Source: Flavobacteriales bacterium (GTDB taxonomy: Bacteria > Bacteroidota > Bacteroidia > Flavobacteriales_E > Vicingaceae). Taken from it: 5,713 nt of DNA. How positions within the stretch are numbered: the stretch's first letter is position 1; each line of letters starts with the position of its first letter. The DNA is taken from positions 1 to 5,713 of the forward strand of contig JAJCYN010000056.1 of assembly GCA_029262915.1 (NCBI GenBank). Direction: 5' to 3'. The notes beneath the pieces are model-generated. The model was not told the origin of the DNA and made no database searches. It worked only from the letters and a program-made list of their open reading frames with translations. The translations under genes and the position numbers were made by a program. Positions 1-5,713 of this stretch are shown piece after piece.

Positions 1-609
1 CCAATCTTGTCCTAAGCTAAGATCGCCATGGGCTGGCCAGTCTAAAATAGCATCTGGAACCTGATAATCTGGAAACTCATCAAGTTGAGTAGTGGTACCA
101 TTAAGTGCATCATCTATCCCTGCTTGATACCAAGCCACAAATCGATCCACCATAGCACGAGATACACCAAAAAACTTGTCAAAGTTAGCACAGGTAGCAG
201 CATCAATTTCTGCGGTAGTGGTATTTAGTGGTCCCGGCCAAAAATCATTCCCACTTTGTCTAAATGTTACGGCAGCAATTTTTAATTGACCATTCACATC
301 TTGTCCGCCCATCCACAAGGAACCAGCAAAAATAGAGGTAAATTTAGGGTCATCTTGACTGCTCCTTTTAGGAATCTCATAGTCAGCAATGCCATCTGCT
401 CTATTTTGCCACATACTTCCTCCTGTTCCTTCTAAACGAGCTCGTACATTATTGAACTCCAAGGTCGATAATTCGGTCGCTGAAGCACAACCTGCTGCTG
501 GTGTAGGATTCGTTCCGCCCTTGTTGACAACGTTATTATTAGGACCTATTCGAGAATAAGCATTGTTCATTATTATTAATAAGGAGATAAAAAGAGATAA
601 ATTTTTCAT
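1..609 (-). CDS. N-terminal part of a large secreted protein (type IX secretion cargo-like), cut by window edge
   Basis: The frame starts at ATG 609-607 and stays open for 203 codons to base 1, so the C-terminus lies outside the window. Residues 1-19 form a signal peptide: Lys at position 2, a hydrophobic stretch LSLFISLLIIM, and a plausible cleavage after AYS. The mature part carries blocks I recognise from large Bacteroidota exported proteins: FNNVRARLEGTGGSMW (about 53-67), YEIPK (77-81), SIFAGSLWMGGQDVNGQLK (92-110), AAVTFRQSGNDFWPGPL (112-128), and a WPAHGDLSLGQ stretch near the edge (191-201). In relatives this region precedes a long body and a C-terminal type IX sorting or gliding-motility-associated domain. 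That end is not visible here, so export by type IX secretion is an inference. No enzymatic motif is seen. Its base composition looks less AT-rich than that of the neighbouring genes. It is transcribed divergently from ispG. There is no Shine-Dalgarno site, which is normal for this phylum. Confidence 0.85.
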   Translation of the reverse strand, partial: MKNLSLFISLLIIMNNAYSRIGPNNNVVNKGGTNPTPAAGCASATELSTLEFNNVRARLEGTGGSMWQNRADGIADYEIPKRSSQDDPKFTSIFAGSLWMGGQDVNGQLKIAAVTFRQSGNDFWPGPLNTTTAEIDAATCANFDKFFGVSRAMVDRFVAWYQAGIDDALNGTTTQLDEFPDYQVPDAILDWPAHGDLSLGQDW

Positions 610-708
610 AATATTAAGAGTTAGTCTTTTCTGAGGATAAACATACTACAAGATAACAACAAAAAAAAGGAAGACTTCAGAAGATGCTGTAATTACTTCA
701 TAAGTGGC

Positions 709-777
709 ATTATTTTTCAAATAAGTGGTAAAATAGAATATTTAACCAAAAATGATGTTATTATTTTTCAAATAATA
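709..777. repeat. Duplicated AT palindrome in the divergent promoter region
   Basis: The 16-base word ATTATTTTTCAAATAA occurs at 709-724 and again at 760-775, 51 bases apart. Each copy is an inverted repeat, TTATTT-TTC-AAATAA. In the second copy the arms extend to 8 bases (759-777). A second direct repeat, ATAAGTGG, occurs at 700-707 and 721-728, partly interleaved with the first copy. The downstream copy runs directly into the TATCTTTG box of ispG. The arrangement looks like a pair of operator sites about five helical turns apart. However, the sequence is very AT-rich and no regulator is known, so function is inferred only. Confidence 0.5.
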
Positions 778-783
778 TCTTTG
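776..783 (+). promoter_or_regulatory. Bacteroidota -7 promoter box (TATCTTTG) for ispG
   Basis: TATCTTTG matches the Bacteroidota -7 consensus TAnnTTTG at every fixed position. It ends only 5 bases before the ispG ATG at 789. No TTTG-like -33 element is seen about 20 bases upstream; that stretch is occupied by the AT palindrome. If the box is used, transcription would begin at or within a few bases of the start codon, giving a leaderless or nearly leaderless mRNA. Confidence 0.5.
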
Positions 784-788
784 TAAAG

Positions 789-2639
789 ATGGGGTTATCA
801 AATAAATACAATAACAGTTTAGTGCAATATTTGAGATTGGCTACTCGAGAGATTAAGGTTGGAAATGTTGGAATAGGAGGAGAAAACCCTATTAGAGTAC
901 AATCGATGACTACGACTAATACAATGGATACTCAAGCAACAGTTGAGCAATCTATAAGAATGATAGAAGCGGGTTGTGAACTAGTTAGAATTACGGCTCC
1001 AAGTAAAAAAGAAGCTGAAAATTTAGCTAATATTAAAACAGAACTCAGAAAAAGAGGTTACAATACACCGTTGGTTGCAGACATTCATTTTACACCAAAT
1101 GCTGCCGAAATTGCGGCAACTATTGTAGAGAAGGTTAGAATTAACCCAGGTAATTATGCTGATAAAAAAAAGTTTGAAGAAATAGAATATACCGATGAAT
1201 CATATAATAACGAATTAGAACGAATAAAAAAACGGTTAATTCCATTAATTACGATTTGTAAAAAGTATGGAACAGCTATGAGAATTGGTACCAATCATGG
1301 TTCATTGTCAGATAGAATTATGAGTAGGTATGGAGATTCTCCTATGGGCATGGTAGAGTCTGCTTTAGAATTTTTACGTATTTGTAGAGAACAAAACTAT
1401 CATAAGATTGTCCTTTCAATGAAATCGAGCAATACACAAGTAGTGGTGCAAGCTTATCGGTTGCTCGTTAATAAAATGATGGAAGAAGGAATGAATTATC
1501 CTTTACATTTAGGTGTTACAGAAGCAGGAGAAGGTGAAGATGGAAGAATAAAATCGGCTGTTGGAATAGGAACATTATTAGAAGATGGTTTAGGAGATAC
1601 AATAAGGGTCTCTTTAACGGAAGAACCGGAGTATGAAATCCCTGTAGCTCAAGAACTGGTTAAGCGATATAAAGAAAGAGTTGAACAGGGCGTTATAAAA
1701 CACATTGAAAAAAATCCAATAACTCCTTTTGAATATAACCGAAGACAAACGAATGCAGTATTAAATATTGGAGGTAAAAATGTGCCAATTGTAATGACTG
1801 ATTTTTGTTTGAAAAATAAGATTACACCAGCTTCTTTTTCTGGGTTAGGATATGAATATTCTGCTGAGTTAGATAAGTGGAATATTAGTGATACAGCTTG
1901 TGATTACGTTTTTGTTGGAGATAAAATTGTTGATTTTGAAACACCAGGAACACTTGGAATTATTTATAACCACAAAACGTGGTTAGCAAATAAAACAACT
2001 TCTTTTCCTTTTTTAGATGCGAAAGCATTTTTAGAAGGAGCAGAATTATCAAAAAAATTGAATGTTGTTTATGTAACTCTTCCGGAATTATCAGAAGAAT
2101 TGATTAATAAGTTAAAAGCAAATGATACGGTTGTATTGATGATTGACACTTACAACAGCCATGGAATGGCTGAACAACGCAGATTGTTTGTAGAATTAAT
2201 GAATAATGATTGTAAAACACCAGTCGTAATTGGACGAGCTTATGGAAATTTAACAGAAATACAATTGCAGTTGCAAGCTGCTACAGATGTGGGGGCATTA
2301 CTAATTGATGGATTAGGGGACGGTGTTTTTATTGCTGCGGAAAATTGTGGAAGTGATAAGTCAGTTAACGATACTGCATTTGGAATTTTACAAGCTACAC
2401 GAACCCGAATGTCTAAAACAGAATACATTTCTTGCCCGAGTTGTGGACGAACCTTATTTGATTTGCAAGAAACCACAGCTAAGATAAGAGCAGTGACTTC
2501 TCACCTAAAAGGGTTAAAAATTGGTATTATGGGCTGCATTGTAAATGGACCAGGAGAGATGGCAGACGCTGATTACGGTTATGTAGGAACTGGTATAGGT
2601 AAAATTACACTCTATAAAGAAAAAGAAATTGTACAATGA
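789..2639 (+). CDS. ispG: 4-hydroxy-3-methylbut-2-enyl diphosphate synthase (IspG/GcpE), long form, ended by an in-frame TGA
   Basis: IspG is a cytosolic [4Fe-4S] enzyme that reductively converts 2-C-methylerythritol 2,4-cyclodiphosphate to HMBPP, the penultimate step of the MEP pathway. Residues about 15-285 are the TIM barrel, with NPIRVQSMTTTNTMDT (33-48), VADIHFTPNAAEIAA (96-110), VRINPGNY (116-123), MRIGTNHGSLSDR (164-176) and TEAGEGEDGRIKSAVGIG (244-261). Residues about 290-535 are the insert found in Bacteroidota, chlamydial and plant enzymes but absent from the roughly 370-residue E. coli protein. The cluster-binding domain has C549 and C552 (CPSC), C583, and E590 in GCIVNGPGE, matching the family ligands and spacing. 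The start at 789 fits because KYNNSL aligns with the usual family N-terminus and the next ATG (residue 40) is inside a conserved block. The frame stops at TGA 2637-2639 after 616 codons, yet family sequence continues in frame to 2723. All cluster ligands precede the stop, so the product may be partly functional. It is equally possible that the TGA is a sequence error. Confidence 0.95.
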   Translation: MGLSNKYNNSLVQYLRLATREIKVGNVGIGGENPIRVQSMTTTNTMDTQATVEQSIRMIEAGCELVRITAPSKKEAENLANIKTELRKRGYNTPLVADIHFTPNAAEIAATIVEKVRINPGNYADKKKFEEIEYTDESYNNELERIKKRLIPLITICKKYGTAMRIGTNHGSLSDRIMSRYGDSPMGMVESALEFLRICREQNYHKIVLSMKSSNTQVVVQAYRLLVNKMMEEGMNYPLHLGVTEAGEGEDGRIKSAVGIGTLLEDGLGDTIRVSLTEEPEYEIPVAQELVKRYKERVEQGVIKHIEKNPITPFEYNRRQTNAVLNIGGKNVPIVMTDFCLKNKITPASFSGLGYEYSAELDKWNISDTACDYVFVGDKIVDFETPGTLGIIYNHKTWLANKTTSFPFLDAKAFLEGAELSKKLNVVYVTLPELSEELINKLKANDTVVLMIDTYNSHGMAEQRRLFVELMNNDCKTPVVIGRAYGNLTEIQLQLQAATDVGALLIDGLGDGVFIAAENCGSDKSVNDTAFGILQATRTRMSKTEYISCPSCGRTLFDLQETTAKIRAVTSHLKGLKIGIMGCIVNGPGEMADADYGYVGTGIGKITLYKEKEIVQ

Positions 2640-2723
2640 AATATTCCTGAAGCAGAAGCAGTTGATTCTTTAATTAATTTGATTAAGGATAATGGTGACT
2701 GGGTGGAAAATATCCAAGATTAA
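2640..2723 (+). other. ispG: In-frame continuation of ispG after the TGA (27 conserved codons, then TAA)
   Basis: Directly after TGA 2637-2639, the same reading frame gives 27 residues and ends at TAA 2721-2723. The residues include NIPEAEAVDSLINLIK followed by DNGDWVE, which is the typical C-terminal helix and tail of Bacteroidota IspG (from memory, close to NIPEEEAV..LI.LIK.NGDW). The complete frame would be 644 codons, a normal size for the long form. The TGA sits where relatives usually have a charged residue before NIPE; an AGA or CGA arginine codon would differ from TGA by one base. No usable restart exists: the overlapping ATG at 2636-2638 opens a four-codon frame only. The preserved tail means that the stop is recent, is an error, or is read through. 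Confidence 0.9.
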
Positions 2724-2725
2724 CG

Positions 2726-4678
2726 TTACTTTTTCCATACACCTAAATCAATTAATTCTCTCAAATAAACTCGTTTACCATTGTAAATTGCTGTAATAAA
2801 AGCATCCTCTTGTCCTCGATCTTTTACTTTTTCATTATGAATACTGGCCTCATTAAAAGTGTAAAAATTTCCTCCAATGGTAAATCGAGTGATGTTATCT
2901 TCCAAGATATTTTTTTCTACATCACCCAATCCTTTTAACCTCTTATAGACATAATTTTCTGGAAAATTGTAAGCAGCAATTTGAACTTTAAAAATTAGGC
3001 CTTCGGTCTTAGCATTACCAAAAGCAAGCACGATATCCTCTAAACTCATAGTATCGAGTGGAATGGGATCGTTTTTCATAAAATCTAGTGTAAAAAACTC
3101 AATATTTACATCTAATTCAATCATAGTATCAATATCAGCAATAGCTATTGTTTCAATAATTACGGTATCTCCTTTTAATAATGTAAAGTCATAATTTTTT
3201 AATTTAAAAGCAATTACATATTCTTTATTAGTTGGTAATGTTGTTAAATAGTCTCCTGTTAATGAATTGGATCCTAATTTACTGTAAGTGTTGTTCGTAT
3301 TTTTATAAGTAACAACAATGTCTGCTTCTGCAGGTTCATGGTTTAACGTTACCTTCCCTCTAAGCATAGCAATAGCAGGTTTATATCCTACTAATCCAGG
3401 AACAACAGTATATATATCTTGTCGGCCATATCCTCCTGGTCTTCCAGAAGAAAAATACCCTGTTTTTCCATCAGCAGAAAGTACGTAATAGGTATCTCTA
3501 TCAGGACTATTGATAGGAAATCCAATATTTGTTGGAGTTTTCCATGTTCCGTCTTTTTGAAGTTGGGTGTGAAAAATATCATAACCACCCATACTATTAT
3601 GTCCTTCAGAACTAAAAACTAATGTTCTACCATCGGGGTGAAAAAAAGGGGCGTCATCATTATATGGAGTATTAATGGTTGGACCTAAGTTTTCTGCTTC
3701 ACTCCATATACTATCATTAATCAATGTTGATTTATAAATATCTCTTCCACCTAGACCAGCTGGCTTGTCACTGGTAAAGTATAATGTTTTTCCATCAGCA
3801 GATAAAGAACAACTTCCTTCCCAATGATTGGTGTTGATTCCTCCTAATAACGGGTTAGGAGTAGTCCACTTTTTCCCATTTAATTTACTATAGTGTATTT
3901 CTCCTTTTTTATTTGGAGTATCTCTATATACAAATAAAATTTGCCCATCAGGAGAAAGAGCAATACAAGCATCGTGATCATATCCATTGATATTATCTCC
4001 TAGAGGAGATGGAACCTTCCACTCTCCATTTTTTTTCTTTTCTGTGCTAAACACATCTTCAAAACCCCCTTTAGATTTTTTACCCATGTATGTAAAAACC
4101 ATTACCTTTTCATCAGAAGATATTACTGGGACATATTCGGCTGCCTCTGTATTTATTGGTGCTCCGACATTAGTTATGGAGACATCTACCGGGTTTGCCA
4201 CCAATTCCTTTGCATATTCACAATTTTTAATTAATCGCTCAGTAATTGGACGTTGGGTTTTTATAATTTTTTGTTGTAGGTATTCATTAAATTCTTTAAT
4301 AGCCTCATCAAATTGATATGTTAAATGATATGCTATTCCTAAATAAAATTTCACATCAGCTGAGTTCGGACGGCTTTCAGCGACAGGTTTTAAATACTCT
4401 ACAGCTTTTTCATAGGCATCTTGTTTTTTTAAATAACACATACCTAAACGGTACATAATATAATATTCTTCTGGGTATAATTTTTGTAAGTTTTCATAAA
4501 TAGGAAGTGCTTGCAAATAATTTAAATCCATGTATAAAGTTTCTGCTTTGTCTAGTTCTGCTTTATCTTCGGGATTAAAAGCTTTTATATTTAGCGTTAT
4601 GGATTTGTTTTGACCAAAAGTATTTCCCGCATAAATAAATGGAATAAGAGTGAATAGAAAAATCTTACAAAATCTCAT
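2726..4678 (-). CDS. Periplasmic TPR / PD40 beta-propeller / CRD protein with a SPOR-like C-terminus (PorE-like)
   Basis: This 650-residue protein has a type I signal peptide (about 1-22, cleavage near TFG|Q). There is no lipobox. Three TPR-like units follow (about 38-137; DLNYLQALPIYENLQKLYPE, AYEKAVEYLKPVAESRPN, YQFDEAIKEFNEYLQ). Next come five PD40 propeller blades (about 180-425), recognisable by SSDEKVMVF, SPDGQILFV, SADGKTLYFTSD, HPDGRTLVFSSE and SADGKTGYFSSG, several followed by GG.DI(Y/F). Residues about 438-505 (LRGKVTLNHEPAEADIVV) resemble a carboxypeptidase regulatory-like fold. The end (about 561-640; FKVQIAAY, RFTIGGNFYTFNEA, EDAFITAIYNGKRV) looks like a SPOR domain. The order TPR-propeller-CRD matches PorE of type IX secretion, which carries an OmpA-type peptidoglycan-binding end instead. 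A role linking an outer-membrane or secretion complex to peptidoglycan is therefore inferred, not shown. The start at 4678 is supported by the signal peptide. The stop is TAA, 2 bases from the end of the full ispG frame. Confidence 0.9.
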   Translation of the reverse strand: MRFCKIFLFTLIPFIYAGNTFGQNKSITLNIKAFNPEDKAELDKAETLYMDLNYLQALPIYENLQKLYPEEYYIMYRLGMCYLKKQDAYEKAVEYLKPVAESRPNSADVKFYLGIAYHLTYQFDEAIKEFNEYLQQKIIKTQRPITERLIKNCEYAKELVANPVDVSITNVGAPINTEAAEYVPVISSDEKVMVFTYMGKKSKGGFEDVFSTEKKKNGEWKVPSPLGDNINGYDHDACIALSPDGQILFVYRDTPNKKGEIHYSKLNGKKWTTPNPLLGGINTNHWEGSCSLSADGKTLYFTSDKPAGLGGRDIYKSTLINDSIWSEAENLGPTINTPYNDDAPFFHPDGRTLVFSSEGHNSMGGYDIFHTQLQKDGTWKTPTNIGFPINSPDRDTYYVLSADGKTGYFSSGRPGGYGRQDIYTVVPGLVGYKPAIAMLRGKVTLNHEPAEADIVVTYKNTNNTYSKLGSNSLTGDYLTTLPTNKEYVIAFKLKNYDFTLLKGDTVIIETIAIADIDTMIELDVNIEFFTLDFMKNDPIPLDTMSLEDIVLAFGNAKTEGLIFKVQIAAYNFPENYVYKRLKGLGDVEKNILEDNITRFTIGGNFYTFNEASIHNEKVKDRGQEDAFITAIYNGKRVYLRELIDLGVWKK

Positions 4679-4725
4679 AATATAGGGTTTCCTAAAAAAT
4701 AAAAGTAATGAAATAAACTAATTAT

Positions 4726-4757
4726 AAAAAAGTGCCTCTGTTTTTTCAACAAGAGAC
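4726..4757 (-). terminator. Candidate intrinsic terminator downstream of nrdA
   Basis: Read on the minus strand, the bases at 4757-4734 fold into a stem: GTCTCT pairs with AGAGGC (one G-U), continued by GTT/AAC with a single bulged base and a small A-rich loop. Two bases later comes a run of six T (4731-4726). It lies between the nrdA stop and the PorE-like start, so it would end the nrdA transcript and separate the two same-strand genes. The bulge and the AT-rich setting keep the call moderate. Confidence 0.45.
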
Positions 4758-4774
4758 GCCTTAAAAGAAGGCGT
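4756..4774. other. Perfect 7-bp hairpin (ACGCCTT / AAGGCGT)
   Basis: ACGCCTT (4756-4762) and AAGGCGT (4768-4774) form a perfect stem around a five-base loop, AAAAG. On the plus strand it is followed by G and four T, but no plus-strand gene ends nearby. On the minus strand no T-run follows directly. It overlaps the neighbouring terminator stem by two bases, so both cannot form fully at once. It probably belongs to the 3' end of the nrdA transcript. Confidence 0.4.
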
Positions 4775-4780
4775 GTTTTA

Positions 4781-4872
4781 CGTCATTGCGAGTGCTTTGC
4801 GAGAGCAAAAACGCGAAGCAATCTCACAATAGAAGAGAAGATTGCTTCACTCATTCTTCGTTCGCAATGACG
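4781..4872. repeat. 92-bp palindromic intergenic repeat element (CGTCATTGCGA ... TCGCAATGACG)
   Basis: Perfect 11-base terminal inverted repeats, CGTCATTGCGA (4781-4791) and TCGCAATGACG (4862-4872), enclose a second inverted pair, GAAGCAATCT (4815-4824) and AGATTGCTTC (4839-4848). A small internal hairpin, TGCT/AGCA, lies at 4793-4807. The words GTCATTGCGAG and GCGAAGCAATCTC belong to a hairpin repeat that I know from intergenic regions of many bacterial genomes, including Bacteroidota. The size and symmetry fit a non-autonomous MITE- or REP-like element with no coding capacity. It begins 10 bases past the nrdA stop, so as RNA it would form a long hairpin in the nrdA 3' untranslated region. 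Only one copy is in this window, so dispersal is inferred from recognition of the core words. No target-site duplication is evident. Confidence 0.75.
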
Positions 4873-4882
4873 AGCAATTTTT

Positions 4883-5713
4883 TTAACCTGAACACATTTC
4901 ACAATCATCAGGGTTATCTATAGAACAAGCTAAAATAGCAGCTTCTTCAAGCTCTTTCGCTGTTGGTTGCGGTGCCGCTTGAGTTGTTGTATCAACTGTA
5001 AATTTAACAGCATCACGAGCTGCTTTTGTTCTTAAATAATACATTCCTGTTTTTAGGCCTTTCTTCCACGCATAGAAATGCATTGATGTTAATTTTGCAA
5101 AGTTTGGGCTTTCAACAAACAGGTTTAATGATTGAGATTGACAGATGTATGCACCTCTATCAGCAGCCATGTCGATGATGGTTCGTTGCTTAATTTCCCA
5201 AACGGTTTTATACAAATCTTTTAAATTTTGAGGAATTTCAGGAATGTTTTGAATAGAACCATTTTCTAACATAATCTGGTTTTTCAGATCATCATTCCAT
5301 AAGCCTAGTTTGTTTAAATCCCTAAGCAAATGTTTATTTACAACAATGAATTCTCCCGATAAAACTCTTCTCGTATAAATGTTAGAAGTGTATGGTTCAA
5401 AGCATTCGTTGTTTCCTAAAATTTGAGAAGTTGAAGCTGTTGGCATTGGGGCTAATAGTAGTGAATTCCTTACTCCATATTTTGCTACTTCTTCTTTTAA
5501 AATGTCCCATTCCCATCTATTGCTTGGAGTAACTCCCCACATATCATATTGAAATTCCCCTTGAGAAACAGGAGAACCTTCATAAGATTCGTAAGCACCC
5601 AATTCTTTAGCTAAATCTTTAGAAGCTGTCATTGAAGCATAATAAATCGTTTCAAAAATTTCTTTGTTTAGCGTTTTTGCTTCCTCAGAATCAAAAGGCA
5701 TTCTTAATAAGAT
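4883..5713 (-). CDS. nrdA: Class Ia ribonucleoside-diphosphate reductase, large (alpha) subunit, C-terminal part
   Basis: NrdA reduces ribonucleoside diphosphates to deoxynucleotides in the cytosol, using a radical generated in the small subunit NrdB. The frame is open through base 5713 (the last four visible codons read ILLR), so the Met at 5701 is internal and the N-terminal portion, including the nucleotide site and main catalytic cysteines, is outside the window. Counting from that Met, visible family blocks are [20 protein letters not shown] (79-98), [18 protein letters not shown] (101-118), [20 protein letters not shown] (165-184), SQSLNLF (189-195) and [20 protein letters not shown] (204-223). 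The paired Tyr of GMYYLRT (221-222) are the radical-transfer tyrosines of the family. The tail DDCEMCSG provides the C-terminal redox cysteine pair (267, 270) that re-reduces the active site. A Pro/Thr/Gln-rich flexible linker (about 238-247) precedes this tail. The sequence resembles the eukaryote-like class Ia type more than E. coli NrdA. It ends in TAA. No nrdB is seen; a partner may lie upstream, outside the window. Confidence 0.96.
   Translation of the reverse strand: MLLRMPFDSEEAKTLNKEIFETIYYASMTASKDLAKELGAYESYEGSPVSQGEFQYDMWGVTPSNRWEWDILKEEVAKYGVRNSLLLAPMPTASTSQILGNNECFEPYTSNIYTRRVLSGEFIVVNKHLLRDLNKLGLWNDDLKNQIMLENGSIQNIPEIPQNLKDLYKTVWEIKQRTIIDMAADRGAYICQSQSLNLFVESPNFAKLTSMHFYAWKKGLKTGMYYLRTKAARDAVKFTVDTTTQAAPQPTAKELEEAAILACSIDNPDDCEMCSG

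Noticed and set aside
638..645. TATGTTTA on the minus strand as a -7 box for the secreted-protein gene
   Set aside because: It matches 5 of the 6 fixed positions of TAnnTTTG, but the nearest TTG lies only 14 bases upstream instead of about 20, so support is too weak in this AT-rich stretch.
2240..2476. Minus-strand 78-codon open frame inside ispG
   Set aside because: It lies fully opposite the conserved IspG cluster-domain region; its residues show no family pattern and it has no promoter or signal of its own.
2637..2639. The TGA as a selenocysteine codon
   Set aside because: IspG relatives have no cysteine expected at this position, and no stem-loop of the selenocysteine insertion type was recognised just downstream.
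3391..3622. Small frames of 65 and 67 codons on both strands within the PorE-like gene
   Set aside because: They overlap conserved PD40 blades in the wrong frame and are explained as shadows of the real gene.
3987..4316. Plus-strand 109-codon open frame opposite the PorE-like gene
   Set aside because: It is antisense to well-supported TPR and propeller coding sequence; the translation is compositionally odd and resembles no known family.
4700..4707. TACTTTTA on the minus strand as a -7 box for the PorE-like gene
   Set aside because: The final G is missing and no -33 element is seen upstream; such matches are expected by chance in an AT-rich gap.
4883..5701. Treating the Met at 5701 as the start of a short 272-residue protein
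   Set aside because: The upstream codons to the window edge (ILLR) stay in frame and fit the NrdA sequence before PFDSEEA, so the gene is cut by the edge and not short.
1..5713. CRISPR arrays, tRNA or rRNA genes, transposase genes, attachment sites
   Set aside because: I saw no regularly spaced repeats, tRNA-like cloverleaf ends, rRNA motifs or transposase-like frames on either strand.

Overview
The window looks like a piece of an AT-rich genome from the phylum Bacteroidota, most likely Flavobacteriales or a close relative. Four things point there. IspG is the long three-domain form. A periplasmic TPR / PD40 propeller / carboxypeptidase-regulatory protein of the type tied to type IX secretion is present. 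The left-edge gene encodes the N-terminus of a secreted protein family that I know from gliding and type IX secreting bacteria. Starts lack clear Shine-Dalgarno sites, and a TAnnTTTG promoter element is present. The exact genus cannot be read from the sequence.

Layout: 1-609 (minus) is the first 203 codons of a large exported protein that runs off the left edge. 610-788 is a divergent intergenic region with a duplicated AT-rich palindrome and a -7 promoter box that almost touches the next start. 789-2639 (plus) is ispG, an enzyme of the MEP isoprenoid pathway. Its frame is interrupted by TGA at 2637-2639 and continues in the same frame for 27 recognisable C-terminal family residues up to TAA at 2721-2723. 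2726-4678 (minus) is a 650-residue periplasmic or outer-membrane-associated protein resembling PorE, but ending in a SPOR-like domain. 4679-4882 holds terminator-like hairpins and a 92-bp palindromic dispersed-repeat element. 4883-5713 (minus) is the C-terminal part of the class Ia ribonucleotide reductase large subunit, open at the right edge.

The genes do not form one pathway. IspG and NrdA are housekeeping enzymes (isoprenoid precursors, deoxynucleotides). The other two are envelope proteins of the Bacteroidota secretion and surface lifestyle. ispG and the PorE-like gene are convergent, and nrdA and the PorE-like gene point the same way but are probably separated by a terminator.

The point most worth checking is the in-frame stop in ispG: it may be a sequencing error, a real truncating mutation in an essential gene, or a read-through site. 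No clearly new multi-gene system is visible in this window.
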